From positions 78,100 through 142,099 of the forward strand of contig JACMNO010000110.1 of NCBI GenBank assembly GCA_014378485.1: a stretch of 64,000 nt of DNA, given 5' to 3'. The DNA comes from Bacteroidia bacterium (lineage in GTDB: Bacteria > Bacteroidota > Bacteroidia > B-17B0 > Aurantibacillaceae). A model generated the notes under the pieces. It saw only the letters and a program-made list of their open reading frames with translations, ran no database searches and had not been told where the DNA came from. Both the position numbers and the translations under genes were made by a program. The first letter of the stretch is position 1. Every line of letters begins with the position of its first letter. This document shows positions 37,155 to 46,462 of this stretch, piece by piece.

Positions 37155-40100
37155 CAGGTAATTTTATTGTTTTGTTTGTTTTCTCTCCAGTGATATTCAA
37201 ATAATAAATACCTGCCTTGCAGTTATTCAGGTTAACTAATAAATTAATAGCATCTGATTTAAAATTACCATAATCTTTTACTAGTTTCCCGGAACCATCC
37301 ACCAACATAAAATTTAATATTTCATTTCCGTCAATTGTTCCGGAAATTAAGAACTCGTTTTGCTCTAATGTTTTAAGAACCAGTGAACCTGATATATCAT
37401 AAAATAAAACTTTCGTAACTGTCATATCTGACACTACAACAATTGATTTATAGGCAGTATCCATGCAACCCGAATTACTTGAAGCAATTAAAGTCACAGT
37501 ATAGATTCCGGCTGAAGTATAATTATAAGTGGGATCGGAACTTATTGAAAAGCCAAAGCTATCGCCAAAATTCCAGGAATTATTAGCAGCATTGGAAGAG
37601 CCATTAGTAAAAGCTACCATACCGTTATTAGATAAATAAGTTGTATCCACAGAAGTAAATTGAGCAGAAGCAATTTCAATGACCGCAATTGCAAAAGTTG
37701 AATCTTTACTATCACATTGACCTACTGTATTAATCTCTAAGGAATAATTACCACCTATTAAATTTACCAAAGTATCAGCGGTACTTTTATTTAAAGATGT
37801 TTTTAAAATAGTTCCTGTAACATCTTTCCATGAATAATTCCACGGTCCAGAAGTATTACCAACAGCAATAATTTGCCCTGCACTTTGATTAACACAGGTT
37901 GGTTGAGAAAGATTTGTAGTAATATCCAATGGATTGATGGTAATATTTAAAATAAAACGAGGATTAATTGTAGATGCATCCAATATAAAAACATAAGAAG
38001 AAGTTTTTAAATTGGTAGTTGTTGAATTATATGTATCATATAACGAAATACAGGCACCTGTTGGAAAAGAACTAATATTTGCAGCACTTATGGTATAGGT
38101 TCCTGTGTATCCTGTTATTGTTTTTAATGGCATTAAAAAACTAGAACTAATAGGACTAATGCCATTAATTTGAAAAACTTGTAAACTGTCTTGAAGCATG
38201 ATTACAGGAGCATTAGGATCCTGACCAGCCATTTTAATTGCGTCGTACTCAGAGTCAAAGCCATTAGTGGCGCCGGGCTGTATATATAACGCTGTTTCAT
38301 CGTGAAAAGAAGTTGGCCCATCCAAATATAATCTTAACGATTGCTGAGTTGAAGCAACCTGAGCACTTTGGTTTATTTTCAAAAACGTTGGATTACCGGC
38401 TACTTTATTAGATTCTTGAGCAGTTAAATTGGTATTAGCTGTGCAATGAACCTGAAAGCCCTGACACATTGGAATTGTATCGCTTATGCCACCCGCTCCT
38501 ACAGCAGGGCTGCTAAAGCCATTTACTGAAGCTACTGAACCACCAGCACCACCATTTAAATCTGTATTGTAACCATAAATGGCATTATCCACATTTGTAT
38601 TGCCATTTCTGAGAGAACTCCAGTTAATTGGCGAGGGATATGGATTATGAATCAGGTTCCATCCATCATCAATAGCAGATCCTGTATTAGTTGCGGTTAA
38701 AGGGATTACATTATTAAATTTACGAACAGTACCTGTTACATCTATTATTATTGGAGTTGTTGTTGTTTGTCCGTTTCCTAAATAAACCCAATAGCCTTTA
38801 TTTGGGATAATTGGGTCTGTAATAGCTGTTAAAGGAACGTATGCATTTGAAACGGAATATGAACCTACAGCTGTCTCATCATAACTGTAAATCGACAAAA
38901 AACCAGCCGCACTTCCATCAGGACAAGAATTGCAACTAATTGGCATATTATCATCCCAATCCTGAAATGTAAGTGCCGAAGATATTGGCGTTCCTAACAA
39001 GGCCCAACCTGTAGTACCTCCCGGAGCAAATCTTTGAACCGTAACATTTCCAATAATATCAGCTGTTACAGCAATTTGTGCAATCCTGGCGGTATTTGAG
39101 GACGTTGAAATCATGGTAAACACTTTAGCATTGGTATTAAAAGTTCCATTGCTGAGGGTTAATGTGTTTATTAAATTTTCAGCATTAGTTAAATTGGCTC
39201 CTGTACTATTATTCAATGTTAAATTATAAAAATCAGTGATACTTGTTCCTCCAATAACTTGTGCAACTGATCCGTTTAATAAAACCAATCCATTTTGGGC
39301 ATTAAAAGTTCCGCTATTTGTAAAATTTCCTCTAACCGAAATTTGGTTATTGGTTGTATTTACATTTAAATTAGAACCACTATTAATTAAAACATTACTA
39401 CCAGTTATAGCACTTAATAATGTTTTAGTACCTGTATTGGAAAAATCAAGGTTATTGAATATCTCCCCGCCTGATTTAAAAATAGTTTGAGCGGCCGCTC
39501 CATTAAATAATGTTGTTCCTGTGCCAGGTAGAAAAGTACCACCATTATTCGTCCAGTTACCTGCAAGTGTAATACTGAAAATTCCGGCTGTTAAAGATCC
39601 AGAGTTTATTGTTAAAGTATTACCTGTAATGGAAGTTAATAACGTTTTATTTCCTGTATTTGAAAATGTGATATTGTGAAATGTTTCACCACCAAGTTTA
39701 AATATAGTTTGAAGTGAGGTTCCGGTAAATAAAGTGGTGCCTGTTCCTGGAACAAAGTTTCCTGCGTTATTTGCCCAGTTTCCGATTAATGTAATGCTGT
39801 TGCTATTTGCTGTTAAAGTTGTTGCGTTAATAGTTAACGTGTTTCCACTGATTGCACTTAATAATGTTTTATTGCCTGGGTTTAAAAGTGTAATATTATT
39901 GAAGGTTTCTCCACTGGCTTTAAATATAGATTGCGCAGTAGTGCCCGTAAAGAAAACCGTACCCGCACCCGCAGCAAAAGTTCCACCGTTATTTGTCCAG
40001 TTTCCTGTTAAAGTAATACTATTACTATTAGCAGTTAATGATCCTGCATTAATGGTTAAAGTATTTCCGCTGATTGCGCTTAAAAGTGATTTATTCCCTG

Positions 40101-42078
40101 TATTGGAAAAAGTGATATTATTGAAAATCTCTCCCGCGGATTTAAAAATAGTTTGCCCGGAAATGCCTGTAAATAAAACAGTATTTGTTCCAGGAGTAAA
40201 TAATCCTGTATTATTTGCCCAGTCACCAGTCACAGTAATGTTATTATTATTTGCGATTAAAGCAGTAGTATTAATTGTTAAGGTATTACAGCTAATTGCA
40301 CTTAATAATGATTTGGTTCCTGCGTTTAAAAAAGTAATGTCATTAAAAGTTTCACCGCTTGCTTTAAAAATAGTTTGAGGGGTGGCTGCGGTAAATAAAA
40401 CAGTTCCGGTTCCGCCAACAAAAGTTCCACCGTTATTTGTCCAGTTACCGGTTAGGGTAATGCTGTTACTATTAGCAGTTAATGATCCTGCATTAATGGT
40501 TAAAGTATTTCCGTTAATAGCACTTAAAAGTGATTTATTCCCTGTATTGGAAAAGGTAATATTATTAAAGATTTCACCGCCGGATTTGAAAATAGTCTGT
40601 AGACCTAAGCCATTAAAAGTAACGAGAGCTAAGCGCGGCACAAATGTTCCTGCAGTGTTTACCCAATTACCACCAACAGATAAATTAAAATTACTTATTG
40701 AAACATCTAAAGTACTGGATGTAATAGCCATGTTACCGCCAATAATTGTACTGACACTAAATGTTTTTGTGGCTGATGTAGAAGCAGACAAATGATAATA
40801 ACTACCATCATTTGGATTTCGGATAGTTTGATTACCTGACAAAGAATAATTAACTGTATTCCCGATAGCGGAAGCACTAAAATTAGTAACTGAAAAACTT
40901 GGTGTGAGTATTGCTAAATTTAAAACTCCGGTTGTACCCTGAGACCATGTTCCTAACCCTATTAAACTGCTGGTTAATGATACATTAGCATTGTTGGTAT
41001 AAGTTCCGGTACATGTCACATTACTAAATGTCATTGCGGTAGAACCACTAATGGTGTTACCAGACCCTGTTAAAGAATAGGTGCCGGCATTTGCGTTAAA
41101 AGAGCCATTTACAGTTATATTTCCACCTATCGACCAGCTTTCGGCAACTGCACAATTAAAGGAGCCGGTTGATGTTACAGTCAAATCTTTAAGAGTTTTT
41201 GTTCCGCCTGTTGTTGAAATATTCAAGGCAGCGGTAAGGCTTGTAGTGCCGGTAACTGCTAGTTGTGAGTTACCAATATCATTTGTGCCATTTAAAACTA
41301 AAAAATTACCAGCCACATTCAGAATTGGAATTCCTCCTCCTGAAATATTTCCACCTAACATGGTTAAATTTCCTGAAATACTATAAGTTTCTCCAATAGT
41401 GCTATACAGTCTGCCGCCCAGGTTTATAACCATATGTTTAATTGTATTATTTCCCGCATTACTATTATCTTCCATAACGGAAATAATATATATTGTGTTA
41501 CCACATGAATAACTATTATTTCCGGAGTTTAATGTTCCGGTGCTAACCGTTAAATTATTATTTATAATCGTGCCTGTTCCTCCAACTCCAAAGGATACAG
41601 CAAAAGCTCCTGTGGCGGTGATTAAATTATTATAGGGCGAAACAGTATTGGGAAGATTTGAATTAGCATTTGTTACATTCCAAATAATCGTTCCGATTCC
41701 TGGAGTAAATGTTTGATTTTTAGTAGACCATGATGCTCTTATTTGTAAAAAACCACCATTAGTCATGTTAAGTGAGCTTCCCGCTTTCGCGGATGAAAAA
41801 TCAGTAACACTTAATGTATTTGTTCCGGAAACTGGCCAATTTATTGTACCGGCACTAGTATTACCATTGCTCAATGCCCCGTAAGCTAAATTATTTGCGG
41901 CATTATCAAAAGTACATGCGCCATTTATAAACAAATCATCTCCTGCCACAGGTAAAGAACCACCACTCCAATTTGAAGCATTACTAAAAATACCAGGACC
42001 ATTAAAGGTTTTTATTGCCGAAAAACCAAGAAAGCTGCAGAAAAATCCAATTAAAATTAAAATGTTAGTTTTCTTCAT
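37147..42078 (-). CDS. Giant repeat-containing T9SS surface protein with 74-residue tandem repeats
   Basis: 1643 residues: signal peptide (ILILIGFFCSFLGFS), then a start typical of parallel beta-helix surface proteins (GIFSNASNWSGGSLPVAGDD). Residues about 490-950 hold six repeats of 74 residues with the core TIFKSGGEIFNNITFSNTG, then K(S/T)LLSAI-GNTLTIN, SNSITLTGNW and NNGGTF. Further on are a non-repeated region (VTVQRFAPGGTTGWALLGTP, then GWNLIHNPYPSPINWSSL) common in such proteins, a PKD domain (about 1490-1560, NSWNFGDSFGFS) and a C-terminal sorting domain ending TIKLPVK. The product should be a long surface fibre. The repeats are near identical in DNA, which favours copy-number change. 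Confidence 0.87.
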   Translation of the reverse strand: MKKTNILILIGFFCSFLGFSAIKTFNGPGIFSNASNWSGGSLPVAGDDLFINGACTFDNAANNLAYGALSNGNTSAGTINWPVSGTNTLSVTDFSSAKAGSSLNMTNGGFLQIRASWSTKNQTFTPGIGTIIWNVTNANSNLPNTVSPYNNLITATGAFAVSFGVGGTGTIINNNLTVSTGTLNSGNNSYSCGNTIYIISVMEDNSNAGNNTIKHMVINLGGRLYSTIGETYSISGNLTMLGGNISGGGIPILNVAGNFLVLNGTNDIGNSQLAVTGTTSLTAALNISTTGGTKTLKDLTVTSTGSFNCAVAESWSIGGNITVNGSFNANAGTYSLTGSGNTISGSTAMTFSNVTCTGTYTNNANVSLTSSLIGLGTWSQGTTGVLNLAILTPSFSVTNFSASAIGNTVNYSLSGNQTIRNPNDGSYYHLSASTSATKTFSVSTIIGGNMAITSSTLDVSISNFNLSVGGNWVNTAGTFVPRLALVTFNGLGLQTIFKSGGEIFNNITFSNTGNKSLLSAINGNTLTINAGSLTANSNSITLTGNWTNNGGTFVGGTGTVLFTAATPQTIFKASGETFNDITFLNAGTKSLLSAISCNTLTINTTALIANNNNITVTGDWANNTGLFTPGTNTVLFTGISGQTIFKSAGEIFNNITFSNTGNKSLLSAISGNTLTINAGSLTANSNSITLTGNWTNNGGTFAAGAGTVFFTGTTAQSIFKASGETFNNITLLNPGNKTLLSAISGNTLTINATTLTANSNSITLIGNWANNAGNFVPGTGTTLFTGTSLQTIFKLGGETFHNITFSNTGNKTLLTSITGNTLTINSGSLTAGIFSITLAGNWTNNGGTFLPGTGTTLFNGAAAQTIFKSGGEIFNNLDFSNTGTKTLLSAITGSNVLINSGSNLNVNTTNNQISVRGNFTNSGTFNAQNGLVLLNGSVAQVIGGTSITDFYNLTLNNSTGANLTNAENLINTLTLSNGTFNTNAKVFTMISTSSNTARIAQIAVTADIIGNVTVQRFAPGGTTGWALLGTPISSALTFQDWDDNMPISCNSCPDGSAAGFLSIYSYDETAVGSYSVSNAYVPLTAITDPIIPNKGYWVYLGNGQTTTTPIIIDVTGTVRKFNNVIPLTATNTGSAIDDGWNLIHNPYPSPINWSSLRNGNTNVDNAIYGYNTDLNGGAGGSVASVNGFSSPAVGAGGISDTIPMCQGFQVHCTANTNLTAQESNKVAGNPTFLKINQSAQVASTQQSLRLYLDGPTSFHDETALYIQPGATNGFDSEYDAIKMAGQDPNAPVIMLQDSLQVFQINGISPISSSFLMPLKTITGYTGTYTISAANISSFPTGACISLYDTYNSTTTNLKTSSYVFILDASTINPRFILNITINPLDITTNLSQPTCVNQSAGQIIAVGNTSGPWNYSWKDVTGTILKTSLNKSTADTLVNLIGGNYSLEINTVGQCDSKDSTFAIAVIEIASAQFTSVDTTYLSNNGMVAFTNGSSNAANNSWNFGDSFGFSISSDPTYNYTSAGIYTVTLIASSNSGCMDTAYKSIVVVSDMTVTKVLFYDISGSLVLKTLEQNEFLISGTIDGNEILNFMLVDGSGKLVKDYGNFKSDAINLLVNLNNCKAGIYYLNITGEKTNKTIKLPVK
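39257..40610 (-). repeat. Six tandem 222-bp coding repeats
   Basis: A marker sequence (AAAATAGTTTG or close) recurs at about 39479, 39701, 39923, 40145, 40367 and 40589, exactly 222 bp apart, equal to 74 codons. Copies differ at scattered sites only. Confidence 0.92.
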
Positions 42079-42348
42079 ATAACAAAAAATTAGAAATTAT
42101 TAATCCGAACTATACACGACTAAATGTTCATGAAATTCATAATAAAGATATAATAATATATTACAGATGTAAGAATTTTAACATTTATGTTTAAGAATAA
42201 ATGCTTTTTAATTTATGCTATTTTTTGGAAATTATGTTTAATAGACAATATATTGTTACTCATCTATACATTTGATATTAATAGCGAAATTACTAATAAA
42301 GGGGTTTTCCCTGATATACTTTTTAGATGGATTAAAAAAACAATAAAT
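42079..42348. other. A+T-rich spacer
   Basis: 270 bp of very A+T-rich sequence upstream of the giant repeat gene. A 68-codon open frame here (42187-42393) has low-complexity composition and is not considered a gene. It probably contains the promoter of the giant gene. Confidence 0.5.
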
Positions 42349-43599
42349 TTAATGAGTTCTCTTAAGCAAATCAATATCTTTTATGAATTTTAATAGATCT
42401 GAAAACATGAATTTATTTTCTTTCATAAAATAAACTACTAAAATAACAGTGGCTACAAAATAAGACAAACTGGCGGCATAACAGGCTCCTAAAAGTTGAT
42501 CCCTGGAAATTAAAAAATGACTTGTGCAAATAGTAGTTAATAATCCACAACTATTAGCAATCAGCAAAATTTTTTGTTTGCCAAGGCCGGCAAAATAGTG
42601 ACTGATAATTGTGGCAAAACTAATAAACAGGATTCCCGGAGATAAGTATAACATAACTGTCTTAACATGAATAAAATCTTCCCCAAGCAGGTAAACGAAA
42701 AACTCTCTAGGGATAAAATATAGAACAATGACACAACACAAGCTCAATAAAAAACAAATCTTAGCTAGGAGAAACGTTATTTTTCCATTGTTTTCAGGAT
42801 CTTTTGCATTGGCGATATGGGTTAAAATAATTGGTGATACACTACCACTAATGATCCAAACGGATTCGATGAGGGTGGTTGCGCTTGAATAAATTCCGAC
42901 CAAAATTGTGTTTCCTAACAAATAAAAATTATAACGGTTACTTAACATATGACATAAGTTTGCCAACTGGTTATAGAAGCCTTTTTCGATAATGTGTTTT
43001 GTTTCAAACAATGGTAAAGCAGGATTTTGTCTTTTAAAGATACTTGCTATTTGTGCAGCCGACAAAATAATTGACACGCCAAAGGAAACATACAAAGCAA
43101 TGATGTAAGTTTCGACCGTTTTAAAATTAAACCCAAAGAACAAAATCAACAGTGTTATCAATAACAAAGCCGGTTGAAAAAAATTCAGGAAATTATAAAC
43201 CTTTATTCTTTCCTTGGCCAAAATAATGACCATGTGAAAGGAATGGATTATTATTATTATTGATAACGCTACCAAATGTATCCAGTGACCGCCGGTTCCT
43301 AATTCAAATACAACATACAGCAGAAGCATGATGAGGCTGCCAAATAAAGCACATGCAACTGTCCAGATGATTCCTATGAGGTATATTTTTTTTAAAGAAA
43401 ATTTTGGGATAAAATACACCAGTGAATACCCGGTATAAATTTCATTAATGATCTGTATAATAGCAATATTAAAAATAATTAAACTCACTTGACCTCTGAT
43501 GTCGCTGCCTAATTGCTTACAGGAAATCAAAAGGATTGCGAGATTAATAACGGCAACGAAGCCTTTGGCAAATAAGGTGGATATAATATTTTTTAACAA
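42349..43599 (-). CDS. Polysaccharide flippase-like membrane protein (Wzx/MATE-related)
   Basis: A 416-residue protein with about 12 membrane helices, for example AVINLAILLISCKQLGSDIR, ILFISFATIISHYFAGLGKQ and YAASLSYFVATVILVVYFM. It fits the oligosaccharide flippase family that moves lipid-linked sugar units across the inner membrane. The start is TTG at 43599, as no ATG lies upstream in frame; a stop at 43626 limits the extension. It is divergent from the FkbM-GT9 pair 103 bp away, which supports a role in surface glycan export. Confidence 0.85.
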   Translation of the reverse strand: MLKNIISTLFAKGFVAVINLAILLISCKQLGSDIRGQVSLIIFNIAIIQIINEIYTGYSLVYFIPKFSLKKIYLIGIIWTVACALFGSLIMLLLYVVFELGTGGHWIHLVALSIIIIIHSFHMVIILAKERIKVYNFLNFFQPALLLITLLILFFGFNFKTVETYIIALYVSFGVSIILSAAQIASIFKRQNPALPLFETKHIIEKGFYNQLANLCHMLSNRYNFYLLGNTILVGIYSSATTLIESVWIISGSVSPIILTHIANAKDPENNGKITFLLAKICFLLSLCCVIVLYFIPREFFVYLLGEDFIHVKTVMLYLSPGILFISFATIISHYFAGLGKQKILLIANSCGLLTTICTSHFLISRDQLLGACYAASLSYFVATVILVVYFMKENKFMFSDLLKFIKDIDLLKRTH

Positions 43600-43702
43600 C
43601 AGTTTTTTCTTAAAATCGGAAATCTAAAAATATGAATTTTTACCGGACTTGTTATATAACCGTAAAATTAGCTTTATATTGTAATCAAATTATTATAGAA
43701 AA

Positions 43703-44548
43703 TTGAGGCAGATTATCAAGTCCATATTACTAACCATTTCTCCTTCTCTGATAAAAAAGCGAGTATTTGCGCATTATCAGTCCCTTGATTGGAAATGTCT
43801 TTCGAAATCAGACCTAGATGCTGAATTACTGGTTATGGAATTTCTGTTACACAAAGATTCCGTGTTTTTTGATGTGGGCGCGAATAAAGGAGAGTACGCT
43901 TACTACGCTGAAAAATTGATTGAGCAGGATCGCATTTTTTTGTTCGAACCAGAAAAAAAACTTTTCAAACAATTAAAAGCCATATTTAAAAACTGTAGGG
44001 TATTTGATATTGCTTTGTCTGATGCAAAGGGAACGCATTCATTTAAAATACCGGTCATAAATGGTATCGCTGATAATTGCTTAAGTTCATTGGAAATAGA
44101 AAATAAAGAAGATAATGAAACAGAAGCCCTTGTTTATAATGTGAAAACGGACACCTTGGATAGCTTCATCAGGGACCATGCTACTTTGCCTGACCTTATA
44201 AAAATTGATGTAGAAGGCCATGAATTAGCTGTTTTGAAAGGCGGTGAAAATTATATCTCTTCTTATTATCCAACATTGATTATTGAATTAGAGCAACGCC
44301 ATCACCGTGATATTAAAATCGAATCGGTTTTTGAATCTTTTAAGGTCAAAGGCTACAACGCTTATTACTTTTCTAAAAAACAAAATCAATTAATTCCTTT
44401 CGAAAACAAAACGCATTTAACCAATACCAAAGAATTTTTTGGAACATTAAATTATATCAACAACTATATTTTTATTCATTCAACCAATAAAACGATTAAA
44501 GATATAGAGGCCATTAATCATGAAATTAGTTTAAAAATAAAATCATGA
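43703..44548 (+). CDS. FkbM-family SAM-dependent methyltransferase
   Basis: 281 residues. The SAM-binding motif I is FFDVGANKGEYAYYAEKL (55-72), followed by FLFEPEKKLF, and the FkbM signature LPDLIKIDVEGHELAVLKGG (about 169-188). FkbM enzymes O-methylate sugars or polyketides; beside a flippase and a GT9 enzyme, methylation of a surface glycan is likely. The start is TTG at 43703 because the frame has a stop 7 codons earlier and the first in-frame ATG is internal (residue 45). Its TGA overlaps the next ATG (ATGA), indicating coupling. Confidence 0.85.
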   Translation: MRQIIKSILLTISPSLIKKRVFAHYQSLDWKCLSKSDLDAELLVMEFLLHKDSVFFDVGANKGEYAYYAEKLIEQDRIFLFEPEKKLFKQLKAIFKNCRVFDIALSDAKGTHSFKIPVINGIADNCLSSLEIENKEDNETEALVYNVKTDTLDSFIRDHATLPDLIKIDVEGHELAVLKGGENYISSYYPTLIIELEQRHHRDIKIESVFESFKVKGYNAYYFSKKQNQLIPFENKTHLTNTKEFFGTLNYINNYIFIHSTNKTIKDIEAINHEISLKIKS

Positions 44549-45576
44549 GGTCAGTGGCAGTAAAAAAGGTATTGATATTTTTTTCTGCCGGAGTTGGCGA
44601 CTCTATTTTATTAGTGCCTTTAGTGAATGAGCTTAAAAAACAAGATTACCAGGTAATAGGGCTGTTTACATCGCCTTTTCACTGCGAATCAATCTTTAAA
44701 AATACCGATCTGTTTGATGGGATAGAGATCAGGAAAAATAAATTTTCGCTGTTTCTTTTTTCAATACTGCATTATAAAAACTATGATAAAGTTTTTCTAA
44801 ATCATTTTTCATTCAGTAGATCTCACATCAAATTGGCGACATTTTTAGGTAAAAATATTTTTACCAATTATATATCCTCTGTTTCGTTACCCAACTCAGT
44901 GCAAATTATTAAGCCATTACCAGACAAACATGACGCTTTGCAAAATGTTTTTTTGTTTGATAAAACTATAAGTTTACCTGATCTAAATTTTACTATTAAT
45001 TACAAATCTCATAATGAAAATCATTTCAATCTCCCTGAAAAATATATCGTTGTCCAGGTGAGTGCCGCTAATAATAAAGCGCCCTACAAAAACTGGCCGC
45101 TTAATAACTGGCTGCAATTATTTAAAAATCTGAAAGTTACTTTACCAAACACTCAATTGGTAGTATTAGGAGATGAAACTGAAACCCTCTTAAATGAACA
45201 GTTAAGCAATATCGGCATCATTTCGTTGATAGGAAAAACACAGTTAAGCGAGGTGATGGAAATTATTTCTCGCTCACAATTTTACATTGGACTCGACAGT
45301 GGGCTTATGCATATGGCAGTTGCTTTAAACAAACAAACGTTTACAATATGGGGCGCTTCAAATCCAACATTATATGGTTATGAATGGATGGGGGAAACGC
45401 ATAAGGTTGTTTCGCTTTACTTATCCTGTGCTCCTTGTAGCGCATGGATTAATCCCAACACCAGCAGGGTTACTGACCCTTTAACTTGTCCTGATTTTAA
45501 ATGCATTAAAACTTTATCGGTTGAAAGAGTGACAACAGAATTAAATGGCTTTATAAAAACTATTGGAGTTTCTTAG
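44545..45576 (+). CDS. Glycosyltransferase family 9 (heptosyltransferase-like)
   Basis: 343 residues with two Rossmann-like halves: N-terminal FFSAGVGDSILLVPLVNEL (11-29), the usual GxGD acceptor loop, and C-terminal QVSAANNKAPYKNWPLNNW, LIGKTQLSEVMEIISRSQFY and IGLDSGLMHMAVAL, the GT9 nucleotide-sugar site. It ends with a Cys-containing tail (LSCAPCSAWINPNT, LTCPDFKCIKTL) seen in GT9 enzymes. It would add heptose or a similar sugar to lipopolysaccharide or another surface glycan in the cytoplasm. Overlaps the FkbM gene by 4 bp and converges with the GNAT gene with a 17-bp overlap. Confidence 0.88.
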   Translation: MRSVAVKKVLIFFSAGVGDSILLVPLVNELKKQDYQVIGLFTSPFHCESIFKNTDLFDGIEIRKNKFSLFLFSILHYKNYDKVFLNHFSFSRSHIKLATFLGKNIFTNYISSVSLPNSVQIIKPLPDKHDALQNVFLFDKTISLPDLNFTINYKSHNENHFNLPEKYIVVQVSAANNKAPYKNWPLNNWLQLFKNLKVTLPNTQLVVLGDETETLLNEQLSNIGIISLIGKTQLSEVMEIISRSQFYIGLDSGLMHMAVALNKQTFTIWGASNPTLYGYEWMGETHKVVSLYLSCAPCSAWINPNTSRVTDPLTCPDFKCIKTLSVERVTTELNGFIKTIGVS

Positions 45577-45994
45577 TCATTAAATAGTGTTGGATAATAT
45601 CCCACAACTTAAAGCTTGTTTCTTTAACTGTATAATTTTGGCTCCTATAAAACTCACGAGCATTATCTCTGGCTTGTAACTCGATGGTATTAATTGAATG
45701 CTTCTTAGCTTCTTCTTCTAACTTCAATACAATTAATTTTCCAAGCCCTTTTCCCTGATAATCAGGGTGAACTGCCATGTAACGGATCTGGCCTATCCCA
45801 CGCCCATTATCCTGCAAACGGCCGCATGCAATCACTTCTCCTTCTAATTCAATATAGGCATTTACGGCAGCAAACTCATCATCATCAGTAGCAGTATCCT
45901 TTGGTTTACCCCATGGCTTTCTTAAAACAGTATAACGCAAATCAATAATACCATCGATCTCTGTTTGGTTTTTTGCTATTTTCACTATATACAT
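45560..45994 (-). CDS. GNAT family N-acetyltransferase
   Basis: 144 residues with the GNAT fold: the acetyl-CoA site is MAVHPDYQGKGLGKLIVLKL (about 74-93), with the QGKGLG loop, and a C-terminal IELQARDNAREFYRSQNYTV. The acceptor substrate is unknown. Cytoplasmic. The ATG at 45994 starts directly at the fold. It converges with the GT9 gene. Confidence 0.88.
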   Translation of the reverse strand: MYIVKIAKNQTEIDGIIDLRYTVLRKPWGKPKDTATDDDEFAAVNAYIELEGEVIACGRLQDNGRGIGQIRYMAVHPDYQGKGLGKLIVLKLEEEAKKHSINTIELQARDNAREFYRSQNYTVKETSFKLWDIIQHYLMTKKLQ

Positions 45995-45999
45995 ATTTG

Positions 46000-46110
46000 C
46001 TATTTAATGGAACACTGATAACGCTGATGAGTATGATTCTATCTGATGATATCTTGCCTTATCACAACAATCAGTTCCATCTGCGTTACGCTAATAATTT
46101 GGTAATTAAC
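46000..46110. repeat. Imperfect dispersed-repeat-like sequence
   Basis: GGAACACTGATAACGCTGAT on one side and CAGTTCCATCTGCGTTACGC on the other, a form of intergenic sequence often seen many times in Bacteroidota genomes. Only one copy is in this window, so its repeat status rests on recollection rather than on the sequence here. Confidence 0.35.
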
Positions 46111-46120
46111 GTTCACTAAT

Positions 46121-46156
46121 AAAAAAGTCCTACTCAATACTGAATAAGACTTTTAA
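46121..46156 (-). terminator. Terminator after the NifU-like gene
   Basis: Hairpin AAAAGTCTTATTCA paired with TGAGTAGGACTTTT, with a T run on the minus strand. Confidence 0.75.
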
Positions 46157-46171
46157 ATTTATGCCTTTAAA

Positions 46172-46411
46172 TTAATTTCTAACGGCATGTACAAATTTTA
46201 TTTCAGGAACCGCTCTCATGATCGTTTCCTCTATACCTGCTTTCATAGTCATGTGACTCATGCTGCAAGTACTGCAAGCGCCTTTCAATTCAAGCCTGGC
46301 AGTGTTTCCGCCTTCAATTTCAAGTAATTCTACATCTCCACCATCAGCCTCTAAATATGGTCTAATCGTTTTTAACGCATTCTCTACTCTATCAAATAAT
46401 TCCTGATCCAT
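46172..46411 (-). CDS. NifU-like iron-sulfur scaffold protein
   Basis: A 79-residue NifU C-terminal-type domain, a stand-alone Fe-S carrier in the cytoplasm. The LEADGGDVELLEI motif leads to GACSTCSMSHMTMKAGIE, where Cys46 and Cys49 bind a cluster at a dimer interface. It is 51 bp after the isocitrate dehydrogenase gene, with a repeat fragment between them, and has its own terminator. Confidence 0.93.
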   Translation of the reverse strand: MDQELFDRVENALKTIRPYLEADGGDVELLEIEGGNTARLELKGACSTCSMSHMTMKAGIEETIMRAVPEIKFVHAVRN

Positions 46412-46425
46412 TTTTTTATATTTTA

Positions 46426-46450
46426 CTTCTCGACTCCGCTCGAAGTGACA
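46426..46450 (-). repeat. Intergenic repeat, family B fragment, copy 4
   Basis: TGTCACTTCGAGCGGAGTCG followed by AGAAG on the minus strand, the short hairpin form of this repeat group (TCGAG/CTCGA), between icd and the NifU-like gene. Confidence 0.6.
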
Positions 46451-46462
46451 AAATTTATTTAA

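Noticed and set aside
39257..40610. Possible CRISPR-like array
   Set aside because: Repeats are 222 bp, in frame and coding, with no spacers of uniform length and no cas genes.
39734..40795. Long plus-strand open frames with repetitive sequence
   Set aside because: They are antisense shadows of the 222-bp tandem repeats of the minus-strand giant gene.
42187..42393. 68-codon open frame
   Set aside because: Very A+T-rich and low complexity, overlaps the flippase gene end on the other strand, no recognisable domain.
42349..45576. Complete O-antigen or capsule locus
   Set aside because: Only a flippase, one methyltransferase and one GT9 are present, with no polymerase, priming transferase or nucleotide-sugar genes, so it is a fragmentary glycan group at most.
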